DNA from: Paenibacillus paridis
Lineage (GTDB): Bacteria; Bacillota; Bacilli; Paenibacillales; Paenibacillaceae
DNA: 64,000 nt
Reading direction: 5' to 3'
Assembly: GCF_006345825.1 (NCBI RefSeq)
Contig: NZ_VCIX01000091.1
Coordinates: forward strand, 62,001-126,000
The notes beneath the pieces were generated by a model. It saw only the letters and a list, made by a program, of their open reading frames with translations, did not search any database and was not told the origin of the DNA. Made by a program: the position numbers and the translations under genes. Of the stretch, positions 16,615-25,953 are shown piece by piece. Within the stretch, counting starts at the first letter, position 1. Every line of letters begins with the position of its first letter.

Positions 16615-19600
16615 ATGAACAAGGTTTACAACCGGTTATTATCTATTCTGTTATCTTCGGCACTATTGCTAGGTATGTTCGGCGCAGCCGCACCGTCTTC
16701 GGTATCGGCAGCTCCAGCGGATGAGCCCATTGTGTTACTGCCAGGAAATTCGGAGTGGAAATATTTCGATAAAGGCGTCGATCAGGGAACTGTATGGCAA
16801 TCGACTTACGATGATTCGGCTTGGAGCCAAGGCAATGCGCCTTTCGGATACAAGGATTCGGGAGCAGTAATCAGCACAGCGCGTTTCGGCGCTTTGAAAA
16901 CCGTCGTTGATTACGGCGGCGATAAAAAGAAGAAGCATCGGACGACTTACTTCCGTCAAATTCTAAATGTGGATGCAAATGAAATCGGCGAGTATGGCCA
17001 ATTGCTGGCTACTTTCGCGATTGATGACGGTGCCGTCTTTTATGTAAACGGAACGGAAATCAAACGCTTCGGCTTGCCGGAGGGCGAGATCACGTATAGC
17101 ACTTTTGCAACATCAAGCAAGGACCTACCGGTTCTTTACGAGGCTGTTGACCTGACAGCTGAGCTGAAAGCAGCGCTTCACCCAGGCGACAATGAGCTAG
17201 CGGTAGAGGTTCATCAGCAAAGCGACAGCAGCTCCGACCTCTATTTTGATATGGAGCTTGCAGCGCTTCATAAGGCGCCAGCCATTGAAGTTAGCAAGGT
17301 GACGGTAACTTTTAACGGTGACCCGGTCAGCTCCAAAGGATTTACATGGTACACGCCGCTTGCTTCTACTCGCAGCGACCTGCAGGTAGTAGAGAAAACG
17401 GAAAGTACAGCTGATTTCACAAATGCAGCCCTATTTACGGGTACCACTACCGTTTCAAAAAATTCAAACGGCGAGCATGTGCATAAGGCGGAAGCTTCCG
17501 GCCTTAAAGCAGATACATCTTATTTCTTCCGCGTTGGCGACCAAAACCTGGATGTATGGAGCGAGACGGGAACGTTTCAAACCGCACCGATTGGCGGAGC
17601 TTTTTCCTTTATTGATCTAACTGATACGCAAGCAAAAGAAGAAGACGAAGCGATTCTTTCGGCAGCAACGCTTTCCAAAGCGTTGGCTACTGTGCCAAAC
17701 GCGAAGTTCATTGTTCATAACGGCGACGTTGTTGAAAATGGAACTTCAGAGCAAGAATGGAACTGGCTGCTTGGCCATTCGCAAGCGAGCTTGCTGAATA
17801 CGACGCTCGTTCCGGCGGCCGGAAATCATGAAGACGATAACTATTCCTTTATCGATCACTTTAACGTAAAAACTCCCGAGAATGCAGCTACGGAAACGGG
17901 AGCTTACTATTCTTATGATTACAGCAATGCGCATTTTATCGTATTGAACTCCAATGAGAACTCTGCGGAATATGCTAACTTCTCGGTTGAGCAAGTAGAA
18001 TGGATGAAAAAGGATGTAGAAGCTGCGAAAGCAGCCGGTGCAGAGTGGATTTTGGTTAATATCCATAAAGGCCCGTATACGACATCGAACCACGCCACGG
18101 ATAGCGACATTATTGGCACTAACGGCGTACGGAACAAAATCGCGCCTCTGATGAATGAGCTGGGCATCGATTTTGTATTCCAAGGCCATGACCATATCTA
18201 TGCACGCACCAAGCCAATCAAAAGCGATGGCACTGCGGAAGCGGTTGAAAAGATTACAGAATCGATCAACGGAAAAACGATCGAGTACGCGGTTAAGCCA
18301 GACGGCACGATCTATTTGATCCCGGCTACTGCAGGAGCGAAAGTTTATTTCAAAAATACGAAGGCACAGCTTGGCGATGCCTACTTCAACTTGTTCGAGC
18401 TGGCAGACGAGAACCATGCGAGAAAATATGGCGACACGACCAGCCTTGCACGCGGTCATGTACAGAACTTTGTCGGCGTTACGATCGATGGCGGCAAGCT
18501 GACGGCCGTAACGTATGAAATCGACAAAAACATTAATGACGGCGTGCCGTTCATTATTGACCAATTCGGAATCGTGAAAGAAACAAAACCGGATTATAGC
18601 AACGAAAAAATCAGCAAGGTAACCGTTACGTTTAACGGAGATACAAAAACCGCTAAAGGTTTTGCATGGTATAGCTCCCTCCTGCTTACAGGAACGGATC
18701 TTCAGGTAGTTGAGAAAACAGACGCAGCGGCTGACTTTAATCATGCGCTGACGTTTTCTGGACGCTCAAGCGTATCCTCGAACTCGGTGAACGAGCTTGT
18801 TCATAAAGCGGAGGCGACTGGCCTTAAAGCGAATACCGCTTATGATTTCCGCGTCGGCGATGCGGCACTTAATATTTGGAGCGAAGCGGGGACCTTCCGC
18901 ACAGCGCCAGAGAGCGGAGCATTTACGTTTATTGATTTGGCGGATACGCAAGCGAAGGAAGAGGACGAAGCGAAGCTGTCGGCCGAAACGTTGGCAAAAG
19001 CGCTTATCCAAGTGCCAAACGCACAATTCGTTGTGCATAATGGTGACATTGTAGATACGGGTACAAAGGAAGAGCAGTGGAACTGGCTGCTTGGCAATTC
19101 CCAAACCAGCTTGCTGAACACGACAATCGTTCCCTCTGCAGGTAACCATGAAGACAAGAACAATGCGTTCTACGAGCATTTCAACATCAAGGAAGCGGAA
19201 AATTCCGCAACGCTAACCGGCGCTTATTATTCATATGATTACAGCAACGCACATTTTGTTGTGCTCAACTCTAATGAAAACTCGGAGGAGTACGCCAACT
19301 TCTCGGTGGCCCAAGTGGAATGGCTGAAGAAGGATGTACAGGCTGCGAAGGCAGCGGGTGCGCAGTGGATCATCGTTAATATCCATAAAGGCCCGTACAC
19401 CACTTCAAACCATGCAACGGATTCCGATATTATAGGCGCTAACGGGGTGCGTAACCAAATAGCTCCGCTAATGGCGGAGCTGGGCATCGACTTTGTCGTT
19501 CAGGGCCATGACCATATCTATGCGCGTACGAAGCCGATCAAACAAGACGGAACAGCTTCTGCGCCAGAGAAAATTACAGAAACGCTGAACGGCGAGAAAA

Positions 19601-20622
19601 TTGAGTACTCGGTTAATCCTGACGGCTCAATTTATGTCATTCCTGCTACGGCAGGTCCGAAGGTTTATTATAAAAACGCTAAACCAGAGCTTGGCGATGC
19701 GTATTACAGCCTCTTCGAGCGTGCGGAAGAGAACCATGCTGCCAAGTACGGACCAGATCCAAGCGACAGCAAGCGCCCGATGCGCAGCCAAGTACAGAAC
19801 TTTGTTGGCATTACGATCGATGGCGGCAAACTGACGGCAGTAACGTATGAAATTGATCAAAACCTGAACAATGCTGAGCCGTTTATCGTGGATCAGTTCG
19901 GAATCGTGAAGAAAACTGTTACAGACCCTGGAACAAATCCAGGAACGAATCCAGGAACGAATCCAGGAACGACAAACCCAGGAACTAATCCTGGAACAAC
20001 CAACCCAGGCACAACCAACCCAGGCACGACGAACCCTGGAACGACCAATCCGGGAACTGGCAATGGTGGCGGCAGCACGCCATCCGTCGTCTTGACAGAC
20101 ATCGCAAGCCACTGGGCTGCGTCCGCGATTGAGCAAGCGGTAGAAGCAGGCTTCGTGAAAGGTTATGAAAACAATGCTTTCCGTCCGAATAAAGGCGTGA
20201 ACCGTGCCGAGTTTATTACGATGCTGGCTCGTGCGCTGAAGCTTCCTGACACAGGCAAGACCATGGATTTCAAGGATGCTGGCAAAATCCCGGCATGGGC
20301 GCAATCCTTTGTTGCACAAGCTGTAGAATCAGGCATCATCAGCGGTTATCAGGATGGTACCTTTGGCCCTGAGAAAGAGCTCAACCGCGCTGAGATGGTT
20401 GCGATGATCGTTCGCGCTAGCGGAATCAAGGTTAACCCGGATGCCAAGCTATCCTTTGCGGATACGAAGAACATTCCGGCATGGGCTGTGCCTTACGTAG
20501 CAGCAGCTGTTGATGCTGGGCTGGTTAGCGGCGTAGGCCAAAACCGTTTTGCACCGATGCAGGTGGCTACAAGAGCCGAGTCGGTAGCGCTCATTATTGG
20601 GCTGCTTAACCAAACAAAGTAA
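16615..20622 (+). CDS. SLH-anchored purple acid phosphatase-like protein with two catalytic modules
   Basis: A 1335-residue exoprotein. Residues 1-32 are a signal peptide (AxA-like VSAAPA). Residues about 45-220 look like a beta-sandwich binding domain (TTYFRQILNV, FAIDDGAVFYVNG). Two copies of a PAP-type unit begin near 227 and 667, a period of about 440 residues; each has a fibronectin-like N-domain (KVTVTFNG) and a metallophosphoesterase domain. Both copies keep all metal motifs: DTQ, HNGD, GNHED, VNIHKGPY and QGHDHIYAR. A low-complexity NPGT/TNPGT linker (about 1102-1155) leads to three SLH domains (about 1160-1330) for cell-wall anchoring. The likely role is release of phosphate from organic phosphoesters at the surface. 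ATG 16615 has AAAGGAG. Confidence 0.93.
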   Translation: MNKVYNRLLSILLSSALLLGMFGAAAPSSVSAAPADEPIVLLPGNSEWKYFDKGVDQGTVWQSTYDDSAWSQGNAPFGYKDSGAVISTARFGALKTVVDYGGDKKKKHRTTYFRQILNVDANEIGEYGQLLATFAIDDGAVFYVNGTEIKRFGLPEGEITYSTFATSSKDLPVLYEAVDLTAELKAALHPGDNELAVEVHQQSDSSSDLYFDMELAALHKAPAIEVSKVTVTFNGDPVSSKGFTWYTPLASTRSDLQVVEKTESTADFTNAALFTGTTTVSKNSNGEHVHKAEASGLKADTSYFFRVGDQNLDVWSETGTFQTAPIGGAFSFIDLTDTQAKEEDEAILSAATLSKALATVPNAKFIVHNGDVVENGTSEQEWNWLLGHSQASLLNTTLVPAAGNHEDDNYSFIDHFNVKTPENAATETGAYYSYDYSNAHFIVLNSNENSAEYANFSVEQVEWMKKDVEAAKAAGAEWILVNIHKGPYTTSNHATDSDIIGTNGVRNKIAPLMNELGIDFVFQGHDHIYARTKPIKSDGTAEAVEKITESINGKTIEYAVKPDGTIYLIPATAGAKVYFKNTKAQLGDAYFNLFELADENHARKYGDTTSLARGHVQNFVGVTIDGGKLTAVTYEIDKNINDGVPFIIDQFGIVKETKPDYSNEKISKVTVTFNGDTKTAKGFAWYSSLLLTGTDLQVVEKTDAAADFNHALTFSGRSSVSSNSVNELVHKAEATGLKANTAYDFRVGDAALNIWSEAGTFRTAPESGAFTFIDLADTQAKEEDEAKLSAETLAKALIQVPNAQFVVHNGDIVDTGTKEEQWNWLLGNSQTSLLNTTIVPSAGNHEDKNNAFYEHFNIKEAENSATLTGAYYSYDYSNAHFVVLNSNENSEEYANFSVAQVEWLKKDVQAAKAAGAQWIIVNIHKGPYTTSNHATDSDIIGANGVRNQIAPLMAELGIDFVVQGHDHIYARTKPIKQDGTASAPEKITETLNGEKIEYSVNPDGSIYVIPATAGPKVYYKNAKPELGDAYYSLFERAEENHAAKYGPDPSDSKRPMRSQVQNFVGITIDGGKLTAVTYEIDQNLNNAEPFIVDQFGIVKKTVTDPGTNPGTNPGTNPGTTNPGTNPGTTNPGTTNPGTTNPGTTNPGTGNGGGSTPSVVLTDIASHWAASAIEQAVEAGFVKGYENNAFRPNKGVNRAEFITMLARALKLPDTGKTMDFKDAGKIPAWAQSFVAQAVESGIISGYQDGTFGPEKELNRAEMVAMIVRASGIKVNPDAKLSFADTKNIPAWAVPYVAAAVDAGLVSGVGQNRFAPMQVATRAESVALIIGLLNQTK
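19921..20060 (+). repeat. Low-complexity linker repeat (NPGT/TNPGT)
   Basis: In-frame tandem copies of a 12- to 15-base unit encoding NPGT or TNPGT link the second catalytic module to the SLH domains. Such tracts are prone to copy-number change by slippage. Confidence 0.85.
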
Positions 20623-20647
20623 GCGAAATGGCATAGATTCAAAACCG

Positions 20648-20694
20648 AAGCCTGCAAGCTTCGCCTATCCGGCGTCGTTTGCAGGCTTCTTTCA
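20648..20694 (+). terminator. Terminator of the SLH phosphoesterase gene
   Basis: GAAGCCTGCAA (20648-20658) pairs with TTGCAGGCTTC (20679-20689), followed by TTTC. Confidence 0.82.
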
Positions 20695-20737
20695 TTCGGG
20701 GGAATAACATATGGCTGTATAAGGCCAATAAGGCTAT

Positions 20738-21589
20738 CTAAACCCTTCCCATGGAGAACTCTTGCTGGTAGATGAAATGGACTTTCTCGAGCACGTTCAG
20801 GCTTTGTTCCGCAAATCGCAGCGGAGTCGCTTTTCCTTTATTGAGGAAGACGCCTGTCATTTCTTTTGCATGGCCTAAAGCAGCTTCGTATAAACGGGAG
20901 GCGCCTTTGCTTGGATGGGAGAAAAATAAATTTCGAATCGGAATCATGTACCGCGGCATTCCTGCATTTTTGGTCATTGTGGTTTTGTTTCCTCCCGGGC
21001 AGGCGCTCGTCAATCGAATTCCTTCTGTAAGAGCTGACGAAGCGGCTTCTTGTGTCCACAGGGAAAGAGCTAGCTTGCTGGCGGCATACGGACCAACAAG
21101 CTTCTTAAACGAAGCGGGTTTATCCAGTGTCTTGAAGTCAAATTGCTTAAGAAATAATAATGCGTTTGAAGAGGTGTTGATCACTGTTTTCATCGTTCCC
21201 TCAAGCAATAGCGGTTTCAGCTCCAAATAGATGAAATAAGGGACTACGGTGTTCACCTCAAAATGCATCTCACGGCCCTGTAGCGAATAATTTCGTTCGC
21301 CTAATGATACGCCTGCATTATTAAAGATGACGTCAATGAACGTCTCCTTGCTTTTGATTTGACTCAATACAGCCTTGAGAGACTTGAAGTCGGCCAAATC
21401 GGCCTTGTATATTCTTAACTGCTTCGTTTGTAAGGAGCTGGCAATGAGCGGATCTTCACTCGATAAGCTGGAGCGGATTAGAGCGAGAACTTGCCAGCCT
21501 TCGGCCAGCAAGCGCTTGGTTAGCTCAAATCCCACACCGGAGGCGGCGCCTGTAACTAAAGCCACCTTTGATGGCTTGATGTTCGTCAT
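20738..21589 (-). CDS. SDR-family oxidoreductase
   Basis: This 283-residue short-chain dehydrogenase/reductase has the NAD(P) motif TGAASGVG near residue 15, the NNAGV motif, the catalytic YAASK (Tyr-x-x-x-Lys) and a Ser-rich strand (VINTSSNA) before it. A PG motif follows the catalytic region (ACPGGNKT). The start at 21589 is preferred over ATG 21595 because GAGGAG is then nine bases away; the gene begins at the end of the merR gene. Operon structure suggests the MerR protein controls it. The substrate is unknown. Confidence 0.88.
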   Translation of the reverse strand: MTNIKPSKVALVTGAASGVGFELTKRLLAEGWQVLALIRSSLSSEDPLIASSLQTKQLRIYKADLADFKSLKAVLSQIKSKETFIDVIFNNAGVSLGERNYSLQGREMHFEVNTVVPYFIYLELKPLLLEGTMKTVINTSSNALLFLKQFDFKTLDKPASFKKLVGPYAASKLALSLWTQEAASSALTEGIRLTSACPGGNKTTMTKNAGMPRYMIPIRNLFFSHPSKGASRLYEAALGHAKEMTGVFLNKGKATPLRFAEQSLNVLEKVHFIYQQEFSMGRV

Positions 21590-21591
21590 GT

Positions 21592-21999
21592 TCATTTCTC
21601 CTCATTTATATGATTTAGCATTTCATCAGGGCGATTGAGTAGAGACTGATTGTTGCTCAGCTTGTGATCTATAAACTGCAATACACGTTGGAGCTCATCG
21701 ACTTGCCGCTGGACTTTCTGCCTGTACTCTACAAACATGGCATGCAGCTCGGGCACCTTGGTTATTTCTTCTTTAAAAGAAAGCGGGACGTAGATTTTCA
21801 TCTCCTCCAAGGTCATCCCTGTTTTTTTGAGACAGGTGATTAGTTCCATAATGTCGGTATCCGTCGCTTGATAGACGCGGTGGCCATTTTTCTTTCTTTT
21901 GGCTGGTGGGAGAAGCCCGATTTTTTCATAATAACGAAGGGCATCCTCGGTTAAGCCCGTTTTAGCTGAAATTTGCTTAATGGTATAGGTTTCACTCAT
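21592..21999 (-). CDS. MerR-family transcriptional regulator
   Basis: This 135-residue MerR protein has the N-terminal winged helix (YTIKQISAKTGLTEDALRYYEKIGLLPP), the wing RVYQATDTDI and a long dimerisation coiled coil (VEYRQKVQRQVDELQRVLQF). There is no Cys-rich metal loop, so it probably senses an organic effector or works as an AdhR/NmlR-like stress regulator. It is the first gene of an operon with an SDR enzyme and is preceded by a textbook MerR promoter with a 20-bp palindrome. Confidence 0.92.
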   Translation of the reverse strand: MSETYTIKQISAKTGLTEDALRYYEKIGLLPPAKRKKNGHRVYQATDTDIMELITCLKKTGMTLEEMKIYVPLSFKEEITKVPELHAMFVEYRQKVQRQVDELQRVLQFIDHKLSNNQSLLNRPDEMLNHINEEK

Positions 22000-22068
22000 G
22001 TTTTCACCTGCTTCCCCATATTGAAAATATTTCCTGCTGGGCGGTGGCGGTTCAATCGGAATAGGTTT

Positions 22069-22099
22069 ATGCTACAACTTGGTGTTAACACCAAGTCAA
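22069..22099 (-). promoter_or_regulatory. MerR-type promoter with 19-bp spacer and palindromic operator
   Basis: On the minus strand TTGACT (22094-22099) and TAGCAT (22069-22074) are separated by exactly 19 bp. The spacer region contains the perfect palindrome ACTTGGTGTTAACACCAAGT (22077-22096). An over-long spacer with a centred dyad is the signature of promoters activated by MerR-induced DNA distortion, here autoregulating the merR-SDR operon. Confidence 0.85.
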
Positions 22100-22241
22100 T
22101 AGGTATTTTTTATTCAAAATAAATGCCCCGATTCTACTTGTTTTAATGGTGCAATTTTGGGACAATAATAAGCAGATTATACGTTTCGGCAGACTGGTCA
22201 AAGCAGGACTGAATTATGGCGTTTTGAAAAGAGGCTATCGC

Positions 22242-23318
22242 ATGAGTAAAGAATCTATATATGGATTAACATTTGAACAATTAACGGAATGGCTGAACGG
22301 ACATGGCTTTACGAAATTCCGTGCTTCTCAAGTATGGGAATGGCTTTACCGGAAGCGGGTAACTAGTTTCGCAGAGATGACGGATGTGAAGCAAGAGTGC
22401 CTTGCGCTGCTGGAGGAGCATTTTGTTATCCAGACGCTTACGGAGCATACCAGGCAGGAATCCGCTGACGGGACGAACAAGTTTTTGTTCAAGCTGAAGG
22501 ACGGCAACTTGATTGAGACGGTTCTCATGAGGCATAAATTCGGGCTTTCGGTGTGCGTGACAACCCAAGTGGGCTGCAACATCGGCTGCAGCTTCTGCGC
22601 AAGCGGGCTGCTGGCGAAGAGCCGTGATCTCTCCAGCGCCGAGATCGTAGAGCAGATTATGCAGGCGCAATTGCATCTGGACCGTATGGAGCAAGACGAG
22701 CATGTAAGCCATGTGGTCGTTATGGGCATTGGCGAGCCCTTCGATAATTTCCAGAACATGACCGATTTTATCGGCGTGGTCAAGAGCCAGAAGGGCCTTG
22801 CGATTGCGGCAAGGCATATTACGGTTTCTACAAGCGGACTTGCGAACAAAATCGTGGAGTTTGCGGATTCCGACCTGCAGGTTAACCTTGCGGTTTCTTT
22901 GCACGCGCCTAATAACGAGCTGAGAACGCGCATTATGAAAATCAACAAGGCGATTCCAATTGAGAAATTGATGCAGTCGATCGATTATTATTTAGAGAAA
23001 ACCAACCGCAGAATTACGCTTGAGTACATTTTGCTCAAGGATGTCAATGATCAGCGCGAGCATGCCTTGGAGCTTGCGGAGCTCATCGGTAACCGCCGCA
23101 GCTTGGCTAATGTGAATCTCATCCCTTACAATCCGGTGGATGAGCACAGCCAGTATCAACGGACAGACCGCGAAACGATTCGCGCGTTCTACGATACGCT
23201 GAAGAAGCAAGGCGTCAGCGTGAGCGTGCGTCTAGAGCACGGCACCGATATTGACGCGGCCTGCGGGCAGCTACGAAGCAAGCAAATCAAAAAATCCAAG
23301 GAGCTTCAGCTTGGATAA
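22242..23318 (+). CDS. rlmN: 23S rRNA (adenine2503-C2) methyltransferase RlmN
   Basis: This 358-residue radical-SAM enzyme methylates C2 of A2503 in 23S rRNA (and A37 of some tRNAs in E. coli). The cluster motif CNIGCSFC is near residue 115, the methyl-carrying Cys is in GTDIDAACGQL near the C-terminus, and GIGEPFDN and SLHAPN are family motifs. It follows RlmN rather than Cfr in the segment KFLFKLKDGNLIETVLM. The CASGLLAKSRDL segment differs from B. subtilis RlmN (CASTLGGLKRNL), so it could be one of two paralogues. ATG 22242 has GAGG upstream; the frame is open further 5'. Confidence 0.92.
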   Translation: MSKESIYGLTFEQLTEWLNGHGFTKFRASQVWEWLYRKRVTSFAEMTDVKQECLALLEEHFVIQTLTEHTRQESADGTNKFLFKLKDGNLIETVLMRHKFGLSVCVTTQVGCNIGCSFCASGLLAKSRDLSSAEIVEQIMQAQLHLDRMEQDEHVSHVVVMGIGEPFDNFQNMTDFIGVVKSQKGLAIAARHITVSTSGLANKIVEFADSDLQVNLAVSLHAPNNELRTRIMKINKAIPIEKLMQSIDYYLEKTNRRITLEYILLKDVNDQREHALELAELIGNRRSLANVNLIPYNPVDEHSQYQRTDRETIRAFYDTLKKQGVSVSVRLEHGTDIDAACGQLRSKQIKKSKELQLG

Positions 23319-23332
23319 TAGAGGAGTAGGAC

Positions 23333-23379
23333 GGGGCGTTTCCATAAGCATAGTGCTTATAGGGAGCGCCCTTATTTTT
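23333..23379 (+). terminator. Terminator of rlmN
   Basis: GGGGCG...CCATAAGCA pairs with TGCTTATAGG...CGCCC, followed by TTATTTTT. Confidence 0.85.
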
Positions 23380-23532
23380 AAAATATCAGGATGTATAGTT
23401 TGTTAGAGCGAAGCTGGTTGGAGGAGTGCAGTTTTATTAGGGTATTGCGTTAACGTGACAGTCTTCTGCTCCATGACAATTTCTGATAAGATGAATTTGC
23501 TATACGGCGTTATTTTTAGCTGAGAAGGGTGT

Positions 23533-24381
23533 ATGAACTTGATGAAGAAGAAGGTATTATTGGACCTGCTTATTATTATGGCAGGAGCGTTTTTATTTGC
23601 GCTAGCTATCAATTTATTTGTTATTCCGAATGAGCTTGGCGAAGGCGGCGTTACCGGGATAACAATTATTTTATATTATTTATTCGATTGGTCGCCGGGG
23701 ATCGTCAGTTTAATCTTTAATTCCTTTTTGCTGCTTATTGGCTATCGTTTTCTGGATAAAAGAACGGTGGTCTATACGATTGCAGCAGTGATATTTCATT
23801 CCTTTTTTCTGGTCTTAACCGAGAGCTGGTCCATTGCATCGGATGAGATCACCGTAAATGCTGTATTTGGCGGTTTATTCGCGGGCATAGGGATTGGCAT
23901 GATTATTCGGGTCGGAGGCACAACGGCGGGTACGGCGATCCTGGCACGGCTTGCGAACAAGTACTTAGACTGGAATATCAGCTACGCGCTGCTGTTCTTC
24001 GATCTGATTGTAGCGTTCTCTTCTTATTTTATCATTGGAGCGCAGGCGCTGATGCTGACAATCATTATGCTGTATATCGGAACGAAGGTGATGGATTTTA
24101 TCATCGAGGGCGTGAATCCGAAAAAGGCGGTCACAATTATTTCCAAGGAGCAGGACAAAATTGCCGAGCAAGTCAACGTATTGATGGACCGTGGCGTTAC
24201 CGTTATTTATGGCCGCGGCTATTATACAAAGACGCCCCAGGAGATTCTCTATATCGTCATTAGCAAGCAGGAGCTTAGTCAGCTAAAGAAAATCGTCAAG
24301 GCGGCGGATAAGAGCGCATTTATTACAATCCATGATGTGCGCGACGTATTTGGCGAAGGTTTTATTGATATTTCAAAATAG
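23533..24381 (+). CDS. YitT-family membrane protein
   Basis: This 282-residue protein has five to six hydrophobic segments in the first 190 residues, including the conserved NLFVIPNELGEGGVTGI motif, and a C-terminal cytosolic DUF2179 domain (KKAVTIISKEQDKIAEQVN to the end, with GRGYYTKTPQEILYIVI). The family is widespread in Bacillota and its biochemical role is not established. The ATG is 23533 (AAGGGTGT upstream); ATG 23542 is an alternative with a slightly long spacing. It is a single-gene unit with its own terminator. Confidence 0.9.
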   Translation: MNLMKKKVLLDLLIIMAGAFLFALAINLFVIPNELGEGGVTGITIILYYLFDWSPGIVSLIFNSFLLLIGYRFLDKRTVVYTIAAVIFHSFFLVLTESWSIASDEITVNAVFGGLFAGIGIGMIIRVGGTTAGTAILARLANKYLDWNISYALLFFDLIVAFSSYFIIGAQALMLTIIMLYIGTKVMDFIIEGVNPKKAVTIISKEQDKIAEQVNVLMDRGVTVIYGRGYYTKTPQEILYIVISKQELSQLKKIVKAADKSAFITIHDVRDVFGEGFIDISK

Positions 24382-24401
24382 CGCATCCCCACGGGGATAA
24401 A

Positions 24402-24438
24402 GGGCTTCCTGCTTTTTTAGAGCGGGAGGCTTATTTTT
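24402..24438 (+). terminator. Terminator of the yitT-family gene
   Basis: GGCTTCCTGCT pairs with AGCGGGAGGC across a T-rich loop, followed by TTATTTTT. Confidence 0.8.
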
Positions 24439-24588
24439 ATGGCTATTTATTGGTCATCATTATTTCGCTTTATTGTCCAAACTGCGGACACTTATGAATA
24501 AATAATGCGAATTGCCAGTCATCGTTCTTCGCTTATTTTCCGAATATAGAGTAAGATTAGAGCAAGAAAGCAAATGGGAGTTGTTGAA

Positions 24589-25068
24589 ATGTCGAAAGAC
24601 GAAGTGATTTTGACCAAAGAGGGCTTGGCGCAGCTGCAAGCGGAGCTTGACGATCTCAAGTATGTAAAGCGCAAAGAGCTGGCTGCCCGGATTAAGCTGG
24701 CGATCAGCTACGGCGATCTTAAGGAAAACAGCGAATATCATTCGGCCAAAAACGACCAGTCCTTTATGGAAACGAGAATTCTCATTTTGGATAAAATGCT
24801 GAAGAAAGCCCGCGTCATTGAAGAGAAAAGCTTAGATCTCTCGAAGGTGAACATTGGCTTAACCGTTATTTTGAACGATATTGAATTCAGTGAGAAGATC
24901 GAATATAAGATCGTAGGAACGGAAGAAGCAGACGTTGCCGATAATAAGATTTCTTATGAGAGCCCGCTGGGCAAGGAGCTTATTGGCAAGAGCGTAGGCA
25001 GCATTATTCATGTCAACGCACCGATGGGCGTCATTAAATACGAGCTTCTTGAAATTAGAGCAATGTAA
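24589..25068 (+). CDS. greA: Transcription elongation factor GreA
   Basis: This 159-residue protein has the two-domain Gre layout. An N-terminal coiled coil (LTKEGLAQLQAELDDLKYVKRKELA) carries the acidic tip region GDLKENSEYHSAK. A C-terminal FKBP-like domain has the conserved SPLGKELIGKSVGSIIHVNAP. GreA stimulates transcript cleavage by backtracked RNA polymerase. ATG 24589 has GGGAG at good distance. A second GreA in the genome cannot be excluded, since this copy is isolated from the usual udk/mltG neighbours. Confidence 0.94.
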   Translation: MSKDEVILTKEGLAQLQAELDDLKYVKRKELAARIKLAISYGDLKENSEYHSAKNDQSFMETRILILDKMLKKARVIEEKSLDLSKVNIGLTVILNDIEFSEKIEYKIVGTEEADVADNKISYESPLGKELIGKSVGSIIHVNAPMGVIKYELLEIRAM

Positions 25069-25100
25069 TCATTCATACCTATAACAAAGGGTGATGGCAG

Positions 25101-25658
25101 ATGGGAAAACAATTTGACGCGATGCTCCCGCAGCATGAGGCGTTTATTCGCCAGCAGCATATTTTTTTCGTAGGATCAGCGCCGTTATCGGAAGAAGGGC
25201 ATGTCAATATTTCACCTAAGGGGCATGACTCGCTGCGGATTTTGTCCCCTAACCGCGTGGCGTATCTGGATTTAACGGGCAGCGGAAATGAAACGAGTGC
25301 GCATATCGATGAGAACAGGCGAATTACCATCATGTTCTGTGCGTTTGAGGGCGCTCCTAACATCTTGAGGCTGTATGGAACAGGGACGGTCGTACTGCCC
25401 GACACGCCGGAGTGGGGGGAGCTTTATCCGCTCTTCACGCCCCTTCCGGGCGCAAGGCAAATTATCGAGATTGACGTTCATTTGGTACAGACCTCCTGCG
25501 GATATTCCATTCCGTTTATGTCTTATACGGGGGAACGGGAGACGCTGCAGCGCTGGTCGGTTCAGCAGGGCGAAGCAGGCTTAAAGAAATATTGGCATGA
25601 GAAAAACAGAAAGACCATTGATGGAATGCCAACGCCTTTAGGCTCTAAGCTTATCTAA
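25101..25658 (+). CDS. Pyridoxamine 5'-phosphate oxidase-family protein
   Basis: This 185-residue protein has the split-barrel FMN-binding fold. The characteristic segments are FFVGSAPLSEEGHVNISPKG near residues 22-41, VAYLDLTGSGNETSAH, and RITIMFCAFEGAPNILRLYGTGTVV. It lacks the C-terminal signature of biosynthetic PdxH, so it is a general FMN- or F420-type nitroreductase/oxidase relative, not the vitamin B6 enzyme. GGGTGATGG precedes ATG 25101, 32 bases after greA, so the two may be co-transcribed. The substrate is unknown. Confidence 0.88.
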   Translation: MGKQFDAMLPQHEAFIRQQHIFFVGSAPLSEEGHVNISPKGHDSLRILSPNRVAYLDLTGSGNETSAHIDENRRITIMFCAFEGAPNILRLYGTGTVVLPDTPEWGELYPLFTPLPGARQIIEIDVHLVQTSCGYSIPFMSYTGERETLQRWSVQQGEAGLKKYWHEKNRKTIDGMPTPLGSKLI

Positions 25659-25848
25659 TTCCATTTGCCAAAGCCTGCTTCTGAAGCGGGCTGCGAAATC
25701 AGCTAATCCAACGATGAGGGGTTAGCTTTTTTTCGCTTTAGGGGCTGGTTCCGACACCTTTGCTGTCCATCTGATCCAGTCATTCATAATCCGACAAAAT
25801 TAGATGAGAAAAGATTAATGCGGTATGGGACTCAGGTTTGATGTAAAC

Positions 25849-25877
25849 TAATACTTTGTATGGCAAAGTAATACTTA
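25849..25877. promoter_or_regulatory. TAATACTT direct repeat with internal dyad, upstream of the ParM-like gene
   Basis: TAATACTT occurs at 25849 and 25869, 20 bp apart, and the interval forms ACTTTG-TATGG-CAAAGT. Related GTAATAC motifs recur after the ParR-like gene (GGTAATACC near 27584; AGTAATACC near 27639). This could be an operator or a small centromere-like site bound by the ParR-like protein. Confidence 0.35.
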
Positions 25878-25953
25878 GGAATATGCTAGGCGCGAACATA
25901 CACCTTGGAAGCCAGATTTGTTTTCCAAAACCTTTTCTAGGAGGAAAGCTATT

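Noticed and set aside
17746..18744. Long minus-strand open frame (332 codons) opposite the phosphoesterase gene
   Set aside because: It is antisense to a clearly coding, motif-complete gene, has no ribosome binding site and a composition typical of shadow frames.
22242..23318. RlmN-like gene as a Cfr-type antibiotic resistance gene
   Set aside because: Segments around KFLFKLKDGNLIETVLM and the overall alignment follow RlmN; Cfr-specific sequence such as the CISSQCGCNFGCKFCATGD region is not matched.
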